In this document: positions 24,322 through 35,548 of the stretch, piece after piece
Layout: every line of letters starts with the position of its first letter
Position numbering within the stretch: position 1 is the stretch's first letter
DNA from: Pyrenopolyporus hunteri
Lineage: Eukaryota; Ascomycota; Sordariomycetes; Xylariales; Hypoxylaceae
Length of the DNA: 64,000 nt
Direction: 5' to 3'
NCBI GenBank assembly: GCA_902806595.1
Contig: CADCXC010000037.1
Location: 434,001-498,000, forward strand
Notes under the pieces: model-generated
The model's input: the letters and a program-made list of their open reading frames with translations, nothing else
What the model was told of the DNA's origin: nothing
The model's database searches: none
Translations under genes and position numbers: made by a program

Positions 24322-25707
24322 ATGTCGCACCGCAAGTTCGAGGCTCCTCGTCACGGCTCTCTGGCCTTCTTGCCGCGAAAGCGCGCCGCCCGCCACCGCG
24401 GCAAGGTAAAGTCGTAAGTAAACGCCCACCTCGTCGGACTGCATACACGCACGCAACTGTGCGCGATAACCTCTTGGCCCGAATGCGATGCTGATTTTCA
24501 ATTGCTACCGGCAGCTTCCCTAAGGATGACCCCAAGAAGCCCGTCCACCTCACCGCGGCCATGGGCTACAAGGCCGGCATGACCACGATCGTCCGTGACC
24601 TCGACCGACCCGGCGCGAAGTCGCACAAGAAGGAAATTGTTGAGGCAGTCTCAATCATTGATACTCCACCTGTACGAACAACGCAGCCCGCTTGGCTCTG
24701 TGCCTATGGCTAACATCTTATCACAGATGATCGTTGTTGGTCTTGTGGGTTACATCGAGACTCCCCGTGGTCTCCGATCTCTCACCACCGTCTGGGCCGA
24801 GCACTTGAGCGACGAAGTCAAGCGCCGATTCTACAAGAACTGGTACAAGAGCAAGAAGAAGGCCTTCACCAAGTACGCCAAGAAGCACTCGGAGAGCAGC
24901 GGCTCCTCCATCACCCGCGAGCTTGAGCGCATCAAGAAGTACTGCACCGTCGTCCGTGTCCTCGCCCACACTCAGATCCGAAAGACCCCCCTCAAGCAGA
25001 AGAAGGCCCACCTTATGGAGATCCAGATCAACGGCGGCTCCGTCGCTGACAAGGTCGACTTCGGCCACGGCCTCTTCGAGAAGCCCGTCAGCATCGACAC
25101 CATCTTCGAGCAGGACGAGATGATCGACGTCATCGCCGTCACCAAGGGCCACGGCTTCAACGGTGTTACTGCTCGATGGGGCACCAAGAAGCTCCCGCGC
25201 AAGACCCACAAGGGTCTCCGAAAGGTCGCTTGTATCGGTGCCTGGCATCCGTCCCACGTCCAGTGGACCGTCGCCCGTGCCGGTCAGATGGGTTACCACC
25301 ACCGTACCTCGGTCAACCACAAGGTCTACCGTATCGGCAAGGGCGACAACGAGGCGAACGCCTCCACCGAGCAAGACGTCACCAAGAAGACCATCACTCC
25401 GTAAGTCATGACGGATAAAAGCGAATGAGGCATATGCTAACGTATACTTAGTCTGGGTGGTTTCGTCCGATACGGCGAGGTCAACAACGACTTCGTCATG
25501 GTCAAGGGCTCCATCCCCGGTGTCAAGAAGCGTGTCATGACGCTGCGAAAGTCGATGTTCACGCACACCTCGAGAAAGGCGCTGGAGAAGGTGGAGCTGA
25601 AATGGATCGACACCTCTTCCGAGTTCGGTCACGGTGCTTTCCAGACGCCCGCCGAGAAGAAGCAGTTCCAGGGTACGCTCAAGAAGGACCTCGTCCAGAG
25701 CTCGTAG
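24322..25707 (+). CDS. rpl3: 60S ribosomal protein uL3
   Basis: Exons 24322-24413, 24515-24671, 24727-25400 and 25452-25707 give 392 aa, the usual fungal length. The N-terminus MSHRKFEAPRHGSLAFLPRK is diagnostic of uL3. Further conserved pieces are MGYKAGMTTIVRDLDRPGA, the basic finger region, and GVTARWGTKKLPRKTHKGL followed by GAWHPSHVQWTVARAGQMGY. The last holds the His and Trp residues that approach the peptidyl-transferase centre. The C-terminal SSEFGHGAFQTPAEK is also typical. Introns are short with GTAAGT or GTACGA donors. Codon use is strongly biased to C-ending codons, as expected for a highly expressed gene. It acts in the large ribosomal subunit. Confidence 0.98.
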
Positions 25708-27595
25708 ACAGCTCTACGTCTCGTTGTATCTCATCTTTGCATCGGTGTTCCTGGTTCCTTTTTCGGCTGCTACGATGGACAGGGTCTAGGGTTGGCATTT
25801 GAGACTAAAAGAAGTTAATGAACAAATGCAAGAAGTAAAAGCCATAGGTTCCCGTATGCTATGTGTTCGTGACAAATAAAGGATCGTATCCTATTATACC
25901 CCATGCCAAATTGCTAAACGCTCCGAGGCTAGGCAATCGTAGCCTCGCCAACACCCTTGGGTCTAAGCATTCGCATATCTTCCAGCCGTTTCAAGGCTAA
26001 TATTAACCATTCAGTGCAACTACTCAAACGAGGTAGCGCGTCGCTACATATAGTCAAGGCTAACCTATATTACTATCAAATATTATGAAGCTCGCCCTTG
26101 TATATTAACATATGTGCTATTCGGAACTGACAGACCACCCCTGTTGAGGATGGTATACATCTACTTCAACGTCTAGCTCTAGCTAATCCGATTAAGTTGT
26201 GGCTATACGCTGGTTTGCTTGACCTTTCACTTTTATCTGCAACACTCCCCCGATACTTAAGTCGACATGATTGTACTTATGGGTACGTTGACACGTTATA
26301 TCCCATTATACGGCGTCGACTTGGAGCTACATCAACTCATGACTCGGTCGTATTAAGCTTTGTTATATCAGCTCACTACCACATATACAAGGTTTATTAA
26401 GGAGTTAATATACGTAGAAACCACGTCATACCACCCCTATTATTAAGTTACCTACCTACCTTAGGAAGACCAGACAGGTGTTCGAAATCAAAGTTAGGGT
26501 CAAAGACGGGAATCGAACCCGAACCGGAACGATACCAGTAGGAACGGATAGTCGAAGCGAATTTTGAATTAACTACCTACCTAGGCACTTAGGTATGTAT
26601 CTATGTCCAACATCTGAGACCAAGAAAGGTTCACCCGTAATTCCGACTACTCACGTCCCGCGGCGCGCGTCATCTCGTATAAGGAGCTCCGGACGATGCT
26701 GATAACCTTCCTGCTTTTCCGACGTGGTGTACGCACGTCCGGGGCTACCGAAAGGCGATAAGGAGGGAGCTTGTCTCCTATCCCTCTATTACAAGGGAAG
26801 GGGAATCATCTTACCTGTGGGACGAATAAATAATTATCGGTGGTTCCGATGTTCTCCCATTATACTTGCGTCTTTAATAACTATCATGATATCCCCGGAG
26901 TGTTGTTCGTTGTTCCTTACCCGGCCCAATAACGTGTGGCTTCTTTACACTGGATTGGTAGAATCGGACGCTAAGCTAAACATATGATGTGCCGCGCCCT
27001 TGTTGATAAAACCAGTAACTCGATAATGAACACGGCCACCGCGTAGGATGACACAAAAGCCCCATATATCCAGGATGGCCGTATATAGGTGATATAGGAT
27101 TAGAAGTCACCACTTTCTCCCCCCTAGAGACTGATGAGTAAGACTCGAAGTTATTGATGCTGCCTTGATCCGCCTTAGGAGACGTAATATTGAAGGGATG
27201 CACCCGAGCCGGCTCTCGAAGCCGGGAGAAATCGACAGTCTATTGGACTACGCAGGCGGTAACATCCGGTTACCATTACTAAGCCAGGATGCTTTAAGGA
27301 TCGAGAGGGATTAAGCTTATAGGCGGCTGTTAGAACAAGACAAGGATTCGGAAGTGAGATGTGGAAGTATGGACGCCTAACCCTTGGCGGCCCCGTTAAT
27401 AGAAAGATCATTACATGAAGGCGACAAAGGCGTTATGCAACAAAAGGAGGTGACCTTGCTACCATGTATAAGACGCAAGTGGACATTTTCAGCAGCTATG
27501 ATGTAATTACATAGATTAGCGACAAAGCGACATTCCAAGTTTGCTTTGAATTGCGCAGAGAACGATTTGATGCCCAATGCAATATATCTGAATCA
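25708..27595. other. Intergenic region, no gene seen
   Basis: 1.9 kb of rather AT-rich DNA with only short open frames. A tRNA T-arm-like string at about 26505-26525 (minus strand) is discussed among rejected items. TACCTACC-type repeats occur near 26450 and 26575. Confidence 0.55.
25875..25880 (+). terminator. Candidate polyadenylation signal AATAAA of the uL3 gene
   Basis: AATAAA lies 168 nt after the uL3 stop codon. Position is the only evidence. Confidence 0.35.
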
Positions 27596-28416
27596 ATGAC
27601 ACCCGCATTGCTCTGCAGACAAAGCGCGACTTCCCGACAGTTCTATCGATATAGGAGTTGGTCGACTCTCACAGCCTCAGCGTCGTATCGTACCACCAAC
27701 GTCCAAGAGGGCAGAATCCGACAACTTGACTGGCCGATCCCCACCAATCCGGTAACGCTGCAAAGAAGATATTCTCCTCGAGTCACTAGCAGCTCCAGCT
27801 CAAGCCTAGGCCTAAGACACCTCACCACAACCAAGATTCTGAGAATGGCGTCCGACGACGATTACATGGCTTTTCTAAATAAGGCGAATAAGGACCCGAG
27901 CGAGGGATATACAAAGCCACAGAGCGCAAGCAAGCAGGAGTTCAAGGCGACGGACGAGGGTGCGCAAATCCCAGCCGTCATCCAGGAAGCGACGAAAGAC
28001 AGCTTTTACGTGAGCGACGCGGACGAGCCGTTCGTGCCCGTCTACTTGGCGTGGGACGAGGGCGGCAAAGGCTTACCGGACGAAGGTACGCTGCTGCATT
28101 GGATGTTCTTTACGACCTCCAGCAGTATAGTATAGCGCTGACATTCACATATTTCTTAGAGGAATTCGCGTCCTTGATACGACATCCGGACCCGGCGAAC
28201 GCGCAGGTCGAGATCCAGGATCCGGCGGACTGGGACCCGCAGGGACGGTATAGGTCGATCCTGGACGCGGTGACGAAGGCGGGTAAGGGCAACGATGTGA
28301 GAGTCTACCGGGTCTCGAAGGGAGGCGTCAAGGTGGAGTACTGGGTCGTCACGACGGAGGGCAAGGGGGCGGGCGCGAAGCTCGTCGGCGCTAAGGCGCT
28401 GGCGGTGGAGAGTTGA
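27596..28416 (+). CDS. Conserved fungal protein with possible mitochondrial leader, function unknown
   Basis: Exons 27596-28085 and 28160-28416 (intron 74 nt, donor GTACGC, acceptor TTAG) give 248 aa. The first 83 residues (MTPALLCRQSATSRQFYRYR...) are rich in Arg, Ser and Thr, nearly free of acidic residues until a short EGR patch, and look like a mitochondrial presequence. A second in-frame ATG at 27845 gives MASDDDYMAFLNKANKDPSE and a 165-residue soluble protein, the form I would expect from fungal relatives. The core is small, acidic in its first half (QEATKDSFYVSDADEPF) and ends with a beta-rich stretch (VRVYRVSKGGVKVEYWVVTT). I do not know a function. Both starts are possible; the region before 27845 could also be 5' leader. 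Confidence 0.75.
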
Positions 28417-28965
28417 ATAATTGTTTAGGTTAAATATGGTCACCGTTGGTAATCTGTCGTATTAGTTGGTTCTTACTAGTACCGTACTTTTAAGATGCAC
28501 GGAATACCATAACTCGGACGGCTGGGGCAGGATCTTGACTGATTACATGTATTGTACCACGCTTAACTTCAATTTACGCTTTGTTGAATACCCCGCCGGG
28601 GTTTAAGCGGAAGCAGGTTGGTTAGAGGGGCATTGGAAGGCCCCTTCTCCCCTTGCATCCTAGTGCTATGCAGTTATATGTAGGACTAGGCTTAAAAGTG
28701 GGGGCCATGGGTATCTCGAAGAATAAAAAAAAAGTGCCCCGCCATTGATTTCAGCTCCGTGTTCGGGTAAACTCGCTGCAGCGGCAGGATTCAGTGTCAT
28801 ACGAACAAAAGCTAGAGCTGAATCCAATTCCTTCAAACATTGTAAGCTGAGCCAGCCAGCCACCTTGAGGGGGGTATATTAACATACGGTGAGTGACCAG
28901 AGCAAGGGAGGAGTGAAATCCTCCCTTTTTTCATCTTTTTTTTTTTCCCAATCGGCCTGCCCACA
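28417..28965. other. Intergenic region upstream of trpE
   Basis: About 550 nt with no gene. The T-rich run at 28923-28948 directly precedes the trpE start codon and is probably part of its promoter or 5' leader. Confidence 0.5.
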
Positions 28966-30670
28966 ATGGCTCAAGCAGTAAGAACTTCCCAAAAAGAAAC
29001 GGGCTTCACACGCTCACACCGAAAAATCTCTTGAGTCAACTAACAAAGTCGTCTGTTTGCTGCATAGGATATCGTCTTGCCCTCTCTCGAGACCGTCAGG
29101 GAAGTCCTGTCGAAACCAACGGCAGGACCCAAGAAGCCGAACCTGGTTCCCTTATACGGCCAGATATCCGCCGACTTAATAACGCCGTCCGCAGCATACC
29201 TGAAGGTCTCGGCGCACTCAAAAACAGAGTTCTCTTTCCTCTTCGAGAGCGCCGCCACAGAACAGATCGGCCGCTATAGCTTCGTTGGTGCCGGCCCACG
29301 TAAAGTCTTAAAGACCGGCGAGGGCCATGGAGAATCGGTAGACCCGCTGCCCGCGCTCGAGAAAGAGTTATCACAGCATGTCGTCGCCGAGGTGCCGGGT
29401 CTCAGGCTACCGCCACTTACTGGCGGTGCCGTCGGCTATGTCGGATATGACTGTGTGCGGTACTTTGAGCCCAAGACCGCGCGGCCCATGAAGGATGTCC
29501 TCCAAATACCAGAGTCTCTGTTCATGCTGTTCGATACCATCGTAGCCTTCGACCGATTTTTCGGCGTCATCAAAGTTATCACCTACCTTCACATCCCCGA
29601 GAACCTGGATACGCTCGAGGAAGAATATAACAAAGCCACGGCGACCATCCAGGACCTCATCGACGTCCTCAACTCTCCTGAGATACCCCTACCCGAACAA
29701 CAACCCATCGTACTTGGCCAGCAGTATACGTCTAATATCGGCCGCGAGGGCTACGAATCGCATGTTACCGAATTGAAGAAACACATCGTCGTTGGCGACA
29801 TAATTCAGGCCGTCCCCTCCCAGCGGTTTGCTCGCCCAACTTCGTTACACCCGTTCAACATCTACCGTCACTTACGAACAGTCAATCCCTCGCCCTACCT
29901 CTTCTACGTCAACTGCCAAGACTTCCAAATAGTCGGCGCATCGCCTGAATTATTAGTAAAGGAGGAAGACGGCCGTATCATCACCCACCCCATCGCCGGC
30001 ACGGTCAAGCGCGGCAAGTCGCCCGAGGAAGACGAGGTCCTCGCCAACGAGCTCCGGAACTCGCTGAAGGACCGCGCCGAGCACGTTATGCTCGTGGACC
30101 TGGCGCGGAACGACATCAACCGGGTCTGCGACCCGCTAACGACCCGGGTCGACAGGCTGATGGTGGTGGAGAAGTTCAGCCACGTCCAGCACCTCGTCTC
30201 CCAGGTGTCGGGCGTGCTGCGGCCCGACCAGACGCGGTTCGACGCCTTCCGCTCGATATTCCCCGCCGGAACGGTGTCGGGCGCGCCCAAGGTCAGGGCC
30301 ATGGAGCTCATCGCCGAGCTCGAGAAGGAGAAGAGAGGCGTGTATGCCGGGGCCGTGGGATACTTCGGGTACGGCAGCGTGGATTCTGATGGCAAGGAGA
30401 CGCAAGGCGCAATGGATACGTGCATCGCGCTGCGTACGATGTTGGTTAAGGATGGGGTTGCGTACCTCCAGGCTGGTAAGGCTTCACCCTCCCTCACACA
30501 CATCGCTTATATGATTTATAATATATGGTTTGCTAACCGTCGATATAGGAGGCGGCATCGTCTTCGACTCAGACCCGTACGAGGAGTGGATGGAGACCAT
30601 CAACAAGCTCGGCGCAAACACGCACTGCATCACGTCGGCTGAGAATCTATATGCGAAAAGGCAGAAGTAA
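28966..30670 (+). CDS. trpE: Anthranilate synthase component I
   Basis: Exons 28966-28977, 29068-30475 and 30549-30670 give 513 aa. Exon 1 encodes only MAQA; the join to DIVLPSLETVREVLSKP keeps frame and the intron has GTAAGA...CATAG ends. Chorismate-binding signatures are clear: HPIAGTVKRGKSPEEDEVLA, MLVDLARNDINRVC, FPAGTVSGAPKVRAMELI and, across the last intron, YLQAGGGIVFDSDPYEEW. The N-terminal feedback region has FSFLFESA in place of the usual LLES tryptophan-binding motif, with the Ser kept. The enzyme converts chorismate and glutamine-derived ammonia to anthranilate, the first step of tryptophan synthesis; the glutaminase partner is encoded elsewhere. The start is supported because no other in-frame ATG lies near the conserved N-terminus. 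Confidence 0.97.
29032..29038 (+). promoter_or_regulatory. TGAGTCA, Gcn4/CPC1-type site within intron 1 of trpE
   Basis: A perfect TGA(C/G)TCA core lies inside the 90-nt first intron, adjacent to the CTAAC branch point at about 29039-29043. CPC1/Gcn4 controls amino-acid biosynthetic genes in fungi. Function at this intronic position is inferred. Confidence 0.4.
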
Positions 30671-33257
30671 GCCGGTTTCCGACGGGTGTGCACGAGGTTT
30701 CGTAACCGTGTGTATTAACATACAAATTTTTGGGGCAACGAGGATGGCGCTGAGCTTATATACCTAGGTATGTATAGCTACCTACCTACCTACCTATTCT
30801 AGATAGGGACGGATCCATTGCGGTATGGTACGCCTTATGAGTGTGTTAAGAAAGAGAAAGAAAAAAAGAGAGAAAAAGTCATATCCCTTGCCTGTCTGCC
30901 TATTCGTATACGCTCGGTAGAGGAATTCCCGGCGTGCATAGGTAGGTATATACCACCTATGTAACTTGTGCTAGTTCTCAATGTCGACAGACTAGTCGAT
31001 AGTTGCTTACTTATGGCATAACGTATGTGACCCGCAGCTATTTTTCTCTGTGAAATCTCGATTAGTACCATGTGAACCGTCCTCCGCCTGCTCCCCGACG
31101 TTTGCAGCGAATTCATTTTTTTACCACAACGGACTGGCGTAGTAGTAGTCCTCCCTTCCCTCGACGACAGGGTCGACCTAGACTTAAATCTGTGATTCGT
31201 ACAGTGGTTGCTTTTTGATAGCTTAGGTACCTAAGGGCGTTCTATCGGCCGAAGCTCGCTTATTCAAGTTGGGTTTAAGAGGTAATTTCGCTCTATACGC
31301 TAGGCTTAACAATAAGGTAGACTGCTCATATCCCCTGTCGTATATAAGAAATACTACGGCTGGGTGGTTCGTGGGAGTATGGGGCAGGTATAATATGTGC
31401 CGGCTTTAAACTAGGAGTATAGGCGTAGGATTTGCCTGTCTACTTACACATCGGCGATACCTATATATTTCCTGTGGCGTCCTTTCTTAGGGCAGGGCTC
31501 TTTATTAATAACGTAGGCATTATATTACTACGTATGTTGTCTAATTAGTAGCTAGGCATCCCCGCACTGGCGGTCGACAGGCGATATTTGCGGCTGCGCC
31601 GTCGGCTGACTTGGATATTATGGCCTCATCTGGTGCTGTCGTCAGCATCGGAATAATAGGGGTGTTTTCCTCTCCCCAAGACTACTAGTAAGGACCGCGG
31701 CGTATGTGACATGTCAGCCGGGTTGCTGGTTTGGGTATAGAGATTGGTATGATATATAGGTAGGCAGTATAGTCGTTCGTCATTTGTGTTATGTTCTGTA
31801 AGACAGAAATGTCTCTAGTATATATGATAGATCTACTATAGACCTGGCACGTGGACAGAAACCGTGGCAGAGACGAGACAGAATTGGGAGATGGAATGAT
31901 AGCTGGTACGACTAGCAAAGAGCAAAAAAGACTCGGGGGGTCCGAATCGTGAGATCGTCGCGTGGTGGGCTTACACGTGAAATGAAGATTGGCAAGACGC
32001 CGTGGCTGACCGTTCAGGAGGCTGGGCTGTGGAGGGGCGGCTTTTACCAGGCGAGGCAACCGGTGACACAAGAATTCCGCCTCGTCTTCTAGAATCTGGA
32101 ACGGAGGCCGGCGGTGCGCTTAGGTAGCTGGTGATGCCGAAATTGCTGTGGAAACGATCTCGGCCGTGGGAGCAACACTGCGCCGGTAGGGGGATAAGGG
32201 GTTTTCGGAAACAAGCCGCGATAAGTGGGGGAGGGGAGGAGGCCAACGGGGCTGTGCAAGGCCGCTTTTCGCTTCGCTTTTTGAATTGTTTGGAGTATTT
32301 GAATTTATACCATGCATCGGGTTTTTGGATAACCGAGGCGTCCTAGTAATCCGCCCATGTTTGCTACCTGAGGTTGTAATGAAGCATGCTTATTGGCGCC
32401 TAGGCATGGCCAACCTTCTAGTCGAAATACGCACGTACAAATATGTACATACCATAGTATTATGCGATAATGTCGGGTAGGTGGATTTGCTCTCTGCCGC
32501 TGAGGAATCTAGAGAGGCGATGCTCGACGAGACTAGTCTAGGTGGTAGGCGGTGAGTTACGTCGCTTAACGAGTTTGAGATTGTTGTCTGAGACTCTTCC
32601 TATACGTGGATCGAAATCAGTGTATACTGTAATAGTTATACCCGAGTCTAATGATCATACAAGTGGCCGAGTGATCTGTGATCATGATGGGATACAGATG
32701 ATGTAAGCTGAGACACGTAAAGCCAAAGGAGAGCATAAGTCCCGACACCGATATCAGATTTTCTGCCGCCGCCAACGATCCGGATTGGGGATGAGCTGCG
32801 TCAAAGGAAAATTAAACATTTGCATAGCCCCCCGAACGGCTAATTTATCGCGTGTTGAGAGCCGTTCGTATGAGGGGAATCTGGAATGAGGACCGATCGA
32901 ATCTGATCTCCGTGTTAACTTCTAACGGAATGACTACAGGGTTGATTTGCCGCGTGGTTGTATGCTAATCGAGGCTTGTGAATGGGCCTGTGCCATCTTG
33001 ACACCAAGCCTACCTAGCTTCTAGGTATACGGCGTCTGGACACACGATGTTTGTGCTAGTAGGGTTGGCTCTCGTGGCCATGCTTCGCCAATAAGTTGGT
33101 GGAGGCCATAAGAGATTATGACGATGGCTCAGCAACGCTTGAGGAACCCGGGGCTGTCAAGTGAGCGACATGATCTTCTGGGATGACAACGTAGCAAGAA
33201 ATTTGGAGGTCGACGTGAGTTATACACGGGCCAGGGATACGATTCGCAGGGTTGGGC

Positions 33258-33281
33258 TAGGTACCTAAGGTACCTAGGTAC
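33258..33281. repeat. TACCTAGG-type palindromic motif cluster
   Basis: TAGGTACCTAAGGTACCTAG and following bases; a self-complementary unit repeated about two and a half times. Confidence 0.85.
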
Positions 33282-33392
33282 ACGCCTGCACCAGGACATC
33301 CGTTGCAATTGCCCTTGCGACGGCTGCGGTCGCGAAGGATACGTACCTCCTTGCGCAAGTCGGTGTTGCATAAGCCGCCCCCTGCTGCTACT

Positions 33393-33420
33393 TACCTAGG
33401 TACCTAGGTACCTTAGGTAG
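33393..33420. repeat. TACCTAGG tandem array
   Basis: The clearest array: TACCTAGG TACCTAGG TACC followed by TTAGGTAG. Because the unit's reverse complement is a rotation of itself, the array reads the same on both strands. Confidence 0.9.
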
Positions 33421-33641
33421 TGTGACAGCGATGGAAAGCCGCTGCGCCAAGGTAGCCAAGTCGATTCCATAGGCTGCTGCTGACTAGCGCCAACCAGGAA
33501 GTGGAGTTGCGGAGGGACTGACAAGGTTTTACTGTGTGGCCTGTAATCCACCGAGGCGGTTCAACGTTCTTTCGCTGTAGTTCGAAACAACCCGAGAACC
33601 TACTACACCCGCTCTGCCGCTTGTACCATCCTCACTACCTG

Positions 33642-33662
33642 CCTAGGTACCTACCTAGGTAC
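33642..33662. repeat. TACCTAGG-type palindromic motif
   Basis: CCTAGGTACCTACCTAGGTA, nearly self-complementary, about 300 nt upstream of the calcipressin start codon. Confidence 0.85.
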
Positions 33663-33961
33663 AATACGCTAGCTTGGGAGTGAAGGCGATTAGTTCTACA
33701 CCCGTCTTCTGCGCAGCCACTGCCACACGCCCGATACGTAGTATACATATTCTACTACACCTCCCTCTCTCTCCTCGCCTTTCCATTTTCTTCCTATACA
33801 TAACTATTTCTTAACAAGAAACTCAGAAACACCAAAGAGTGTTGAACCAAGAAGAGAAATCATAGGACCGGACAGAACAATCCAAGTTGGTTCAGTCTTT
33901 TATCTTACCATACCCAAGACCAGACCAATCCTCCCCTCCGTTTACCGATAACACCGGAACC

Positions 33962-34741
33962 ATGTCTGGGTCACTATCACCAACGTCGACCCCTTCTACT
34001 CCCTCACGACCCATCGTGGAACGCCGTGGGTCGTCGAGATCCTTATCTCTGGACCTCTCCAGCTTACCGCCACTTACCCAACCTACGCCACCTACAAACA
34101 CCCTTCTCATCACCAACCTCAACGACACCGAAATCTTCCGCCCCGACAACCTCCAGACCCTTCGCGAGCTCATTGAGGGCACCGCACCGATATATACGTG
34201 GTCCCCGCTGAAGTCGTTCCGCCGCATAGTAGTGTCGTTCTTCGACGAGCAGGCCGCCATCAGGGTGCGGTCCGTGTGGGACGGCGAGGCCATTATGGGC
34301 GAGCGGTGTAGGGTGTACTTCGGCCAGCCCACGCCCCTCGACCTACACAAGGACGACCGGCTACAGCTACCCGACGCCGGCAAACTGTTCTTCATTAGCC
34401 CGCCGCCTTCGCCGCCCCACGGTTGGGAGATGAAGCTAGAGGATGCCCCGAACAAGCAAGTGCACGCCGAAGATCTAGCGGAAGCCCTTGCGAAGCTACG
34501 CCACCAAGCAGCTCCCGCAGAGGCGTCGCCAGTATCTCCTATCGACTCCGGGTCCGCGACGTTCAAGACCCGGAGCAGGAGCAGCACTTTGATCTACCAG
34601 CCCCAGGAGCACGGCGGCAGCCCCGGGCTACCCGCTATCTCGGTAGATGACATGACGGACCTGCCTATGGAATTAAGTCCGGTTTCCGGTGGTCCGATAA
34701 TGGCACATACAGCACGGCCACCCGTCGAGCTCATGGAATAG
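33962..34741 (+). CDS. Calcipressin (RCAN-type calcineurin regulator)
   Basis: Intronless, 259 aa, start at an ATG in good context (AACCATGTC). The frame is open about 75 nt further upstream but lacks an ATG there. After a Ser/Thr/Pro-rich head comes an RRM-like domain (residues about 46-125: TNTLLITNLNDTEIF, then FRRIVVSFFDEQAAIRVR and RVYFGQ). The calcipressin hallmark FISPPPSPP lies at about residues 144-152, in KLFFISPPPSPPHGWEMK. The SP-containing sequence is the phosphorylation and docking element of the family. Downstream, PAISVDD may act as a PxIxIT-like calcineurin docking site (inference). The protein binds and tunes calcineurin in Ca2+ signalling. Many SP/TP sites in the tails suggest regulation by proline-directed kinases. 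Confidence 0.93.
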   Translation: MSGSLSPTSTPSTPSRPIVERRGSSRSLSLDLSSLPPLTQPTPPTNTLLITNLNDTEIFRPDNLQTLRELIEGTAPIYTWSPLKSFRRIVVSFFDEQAAIRVRSVWDGEAIMGERCRVYFGQPTPLDLHKDDRLQLPDAGKLFFISPPPSPPHGWEMKLEDAPNKQVHAEDLAEALAKLRHQAAPAEASPVSPIDSGSATFKTRSRSSTLIYQPQEHGGSPGLPAISVDDMTDLPMELSPVSGGPIMAHTARPPVELME

Positions 34742-35548
34742 GTTGGGGAATTTAGCAGACACAACTCTTAAGAAGCAGCAAGTTTTGGGAGAGAAAAAGC
34801 ATGTTTCCCTTGCAATTCGGCTAGTATGGCGTTTCGGAATCGGTACTTGAACTTTCTGATCTAGGGTCGGGGGTCGATATTCGTTAACTCAACAACACGG
34901 CATAGCATCATCATTATCTATCTACGCAGGGCCATGGCAATAGACTTACGACGCAGCAAGTTACGTCGGAGAGGGGTTAGAATTTATTGGGTATTTCGAG
35001 ATGGATAGGAACGTAGGATGGCAGATGAGCACTCACGTTGTATTATGTCCATATCCGTACCTACCTGAGCTGGCTAAGCTGGCCTAATATGAAAATGAAA
35101 GGAAGAAAGTATATAAAGATGTCTAACTACCTACCTATTCGTGTCTTCGAGTCTCGTAGTCAGTTTGCGAGGTCATTATCTAAGTGGCTATACACTACTG
35201 GGGGATCTAAATACACCCAATCTTAGTTAAACTACACCGTATTGCATCCTATAACAAGGACCAATGTCCGATCGATATACATACCCGCCTACCTAGTCGG
35301 AGAGCTGATAACCGCAAGGTTGGCCTAGCAACATACGAGATTCCTATGTGTCTGCTAGGTACTATAAAGTTACGAGGCTTGGCAGGCAGCGTCCCACCGA
35401 TACCGATATATATTAATAACCTAGCTGCTATATACTCATTTATATTTACATACACGTCTTTTTATCTCAAACGCCGTTTAGCTACCTACCTAGGTAACTA
35501 CCTAGGTATCTAACTTACCATATTTCCTCTCCTTTACCTCCCTCCCTC
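34742..35548. other. Intergenic region between convergent genes
   Basis: Lies between the 3' ends of calcipressin (+) and the oxygenase gene (-). Rather AT-rich, with a double TACCTAGG-type motif at 35483-35508. No gene seen. Confidence 0.6.
35483..35508. repeat. TACCTAGG-type palindromic motif, two copies
   Basis: CTACCTACCTAGGTAA followed by CTACCTAGGTA, placed just after the stop codon of the minus-strand oxygenase gene. Confidence 0.85.

Larger units (their letters stand above)
30671..33961. other. Intergenic region, no gene supported
   Basis: 3.3 kb without convincing coding sequence. It holds copies of the TACCTAGG-type motif near 30765-30800 and a dense group at 33258-33662. The last 100 nt or so are probably the 5' leader of the calcipressin gene. 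Confidence 0.55.

Noticed and set aside
24721..25632. 303-codon minus-strand frame over uL3
   Set aside because: Antisense shadow caused by C-ending codon bias; no family resemblance.
26480..26580. tRNA-like sequence on the minus strand (GGGTTCGATTCCC T-loop box)
   Set aside because: The T-arm box is good, but I could not find a 7-bp acceptor stem, D-arm or anticodon arm in register. A tRNA covariance-model scan would decide; at best a fragment.
34026..34211. Short alternative frame within the calcipressin gene
   Set aside because: Overlaps the conserved calcipressin reading frame; no independent support.
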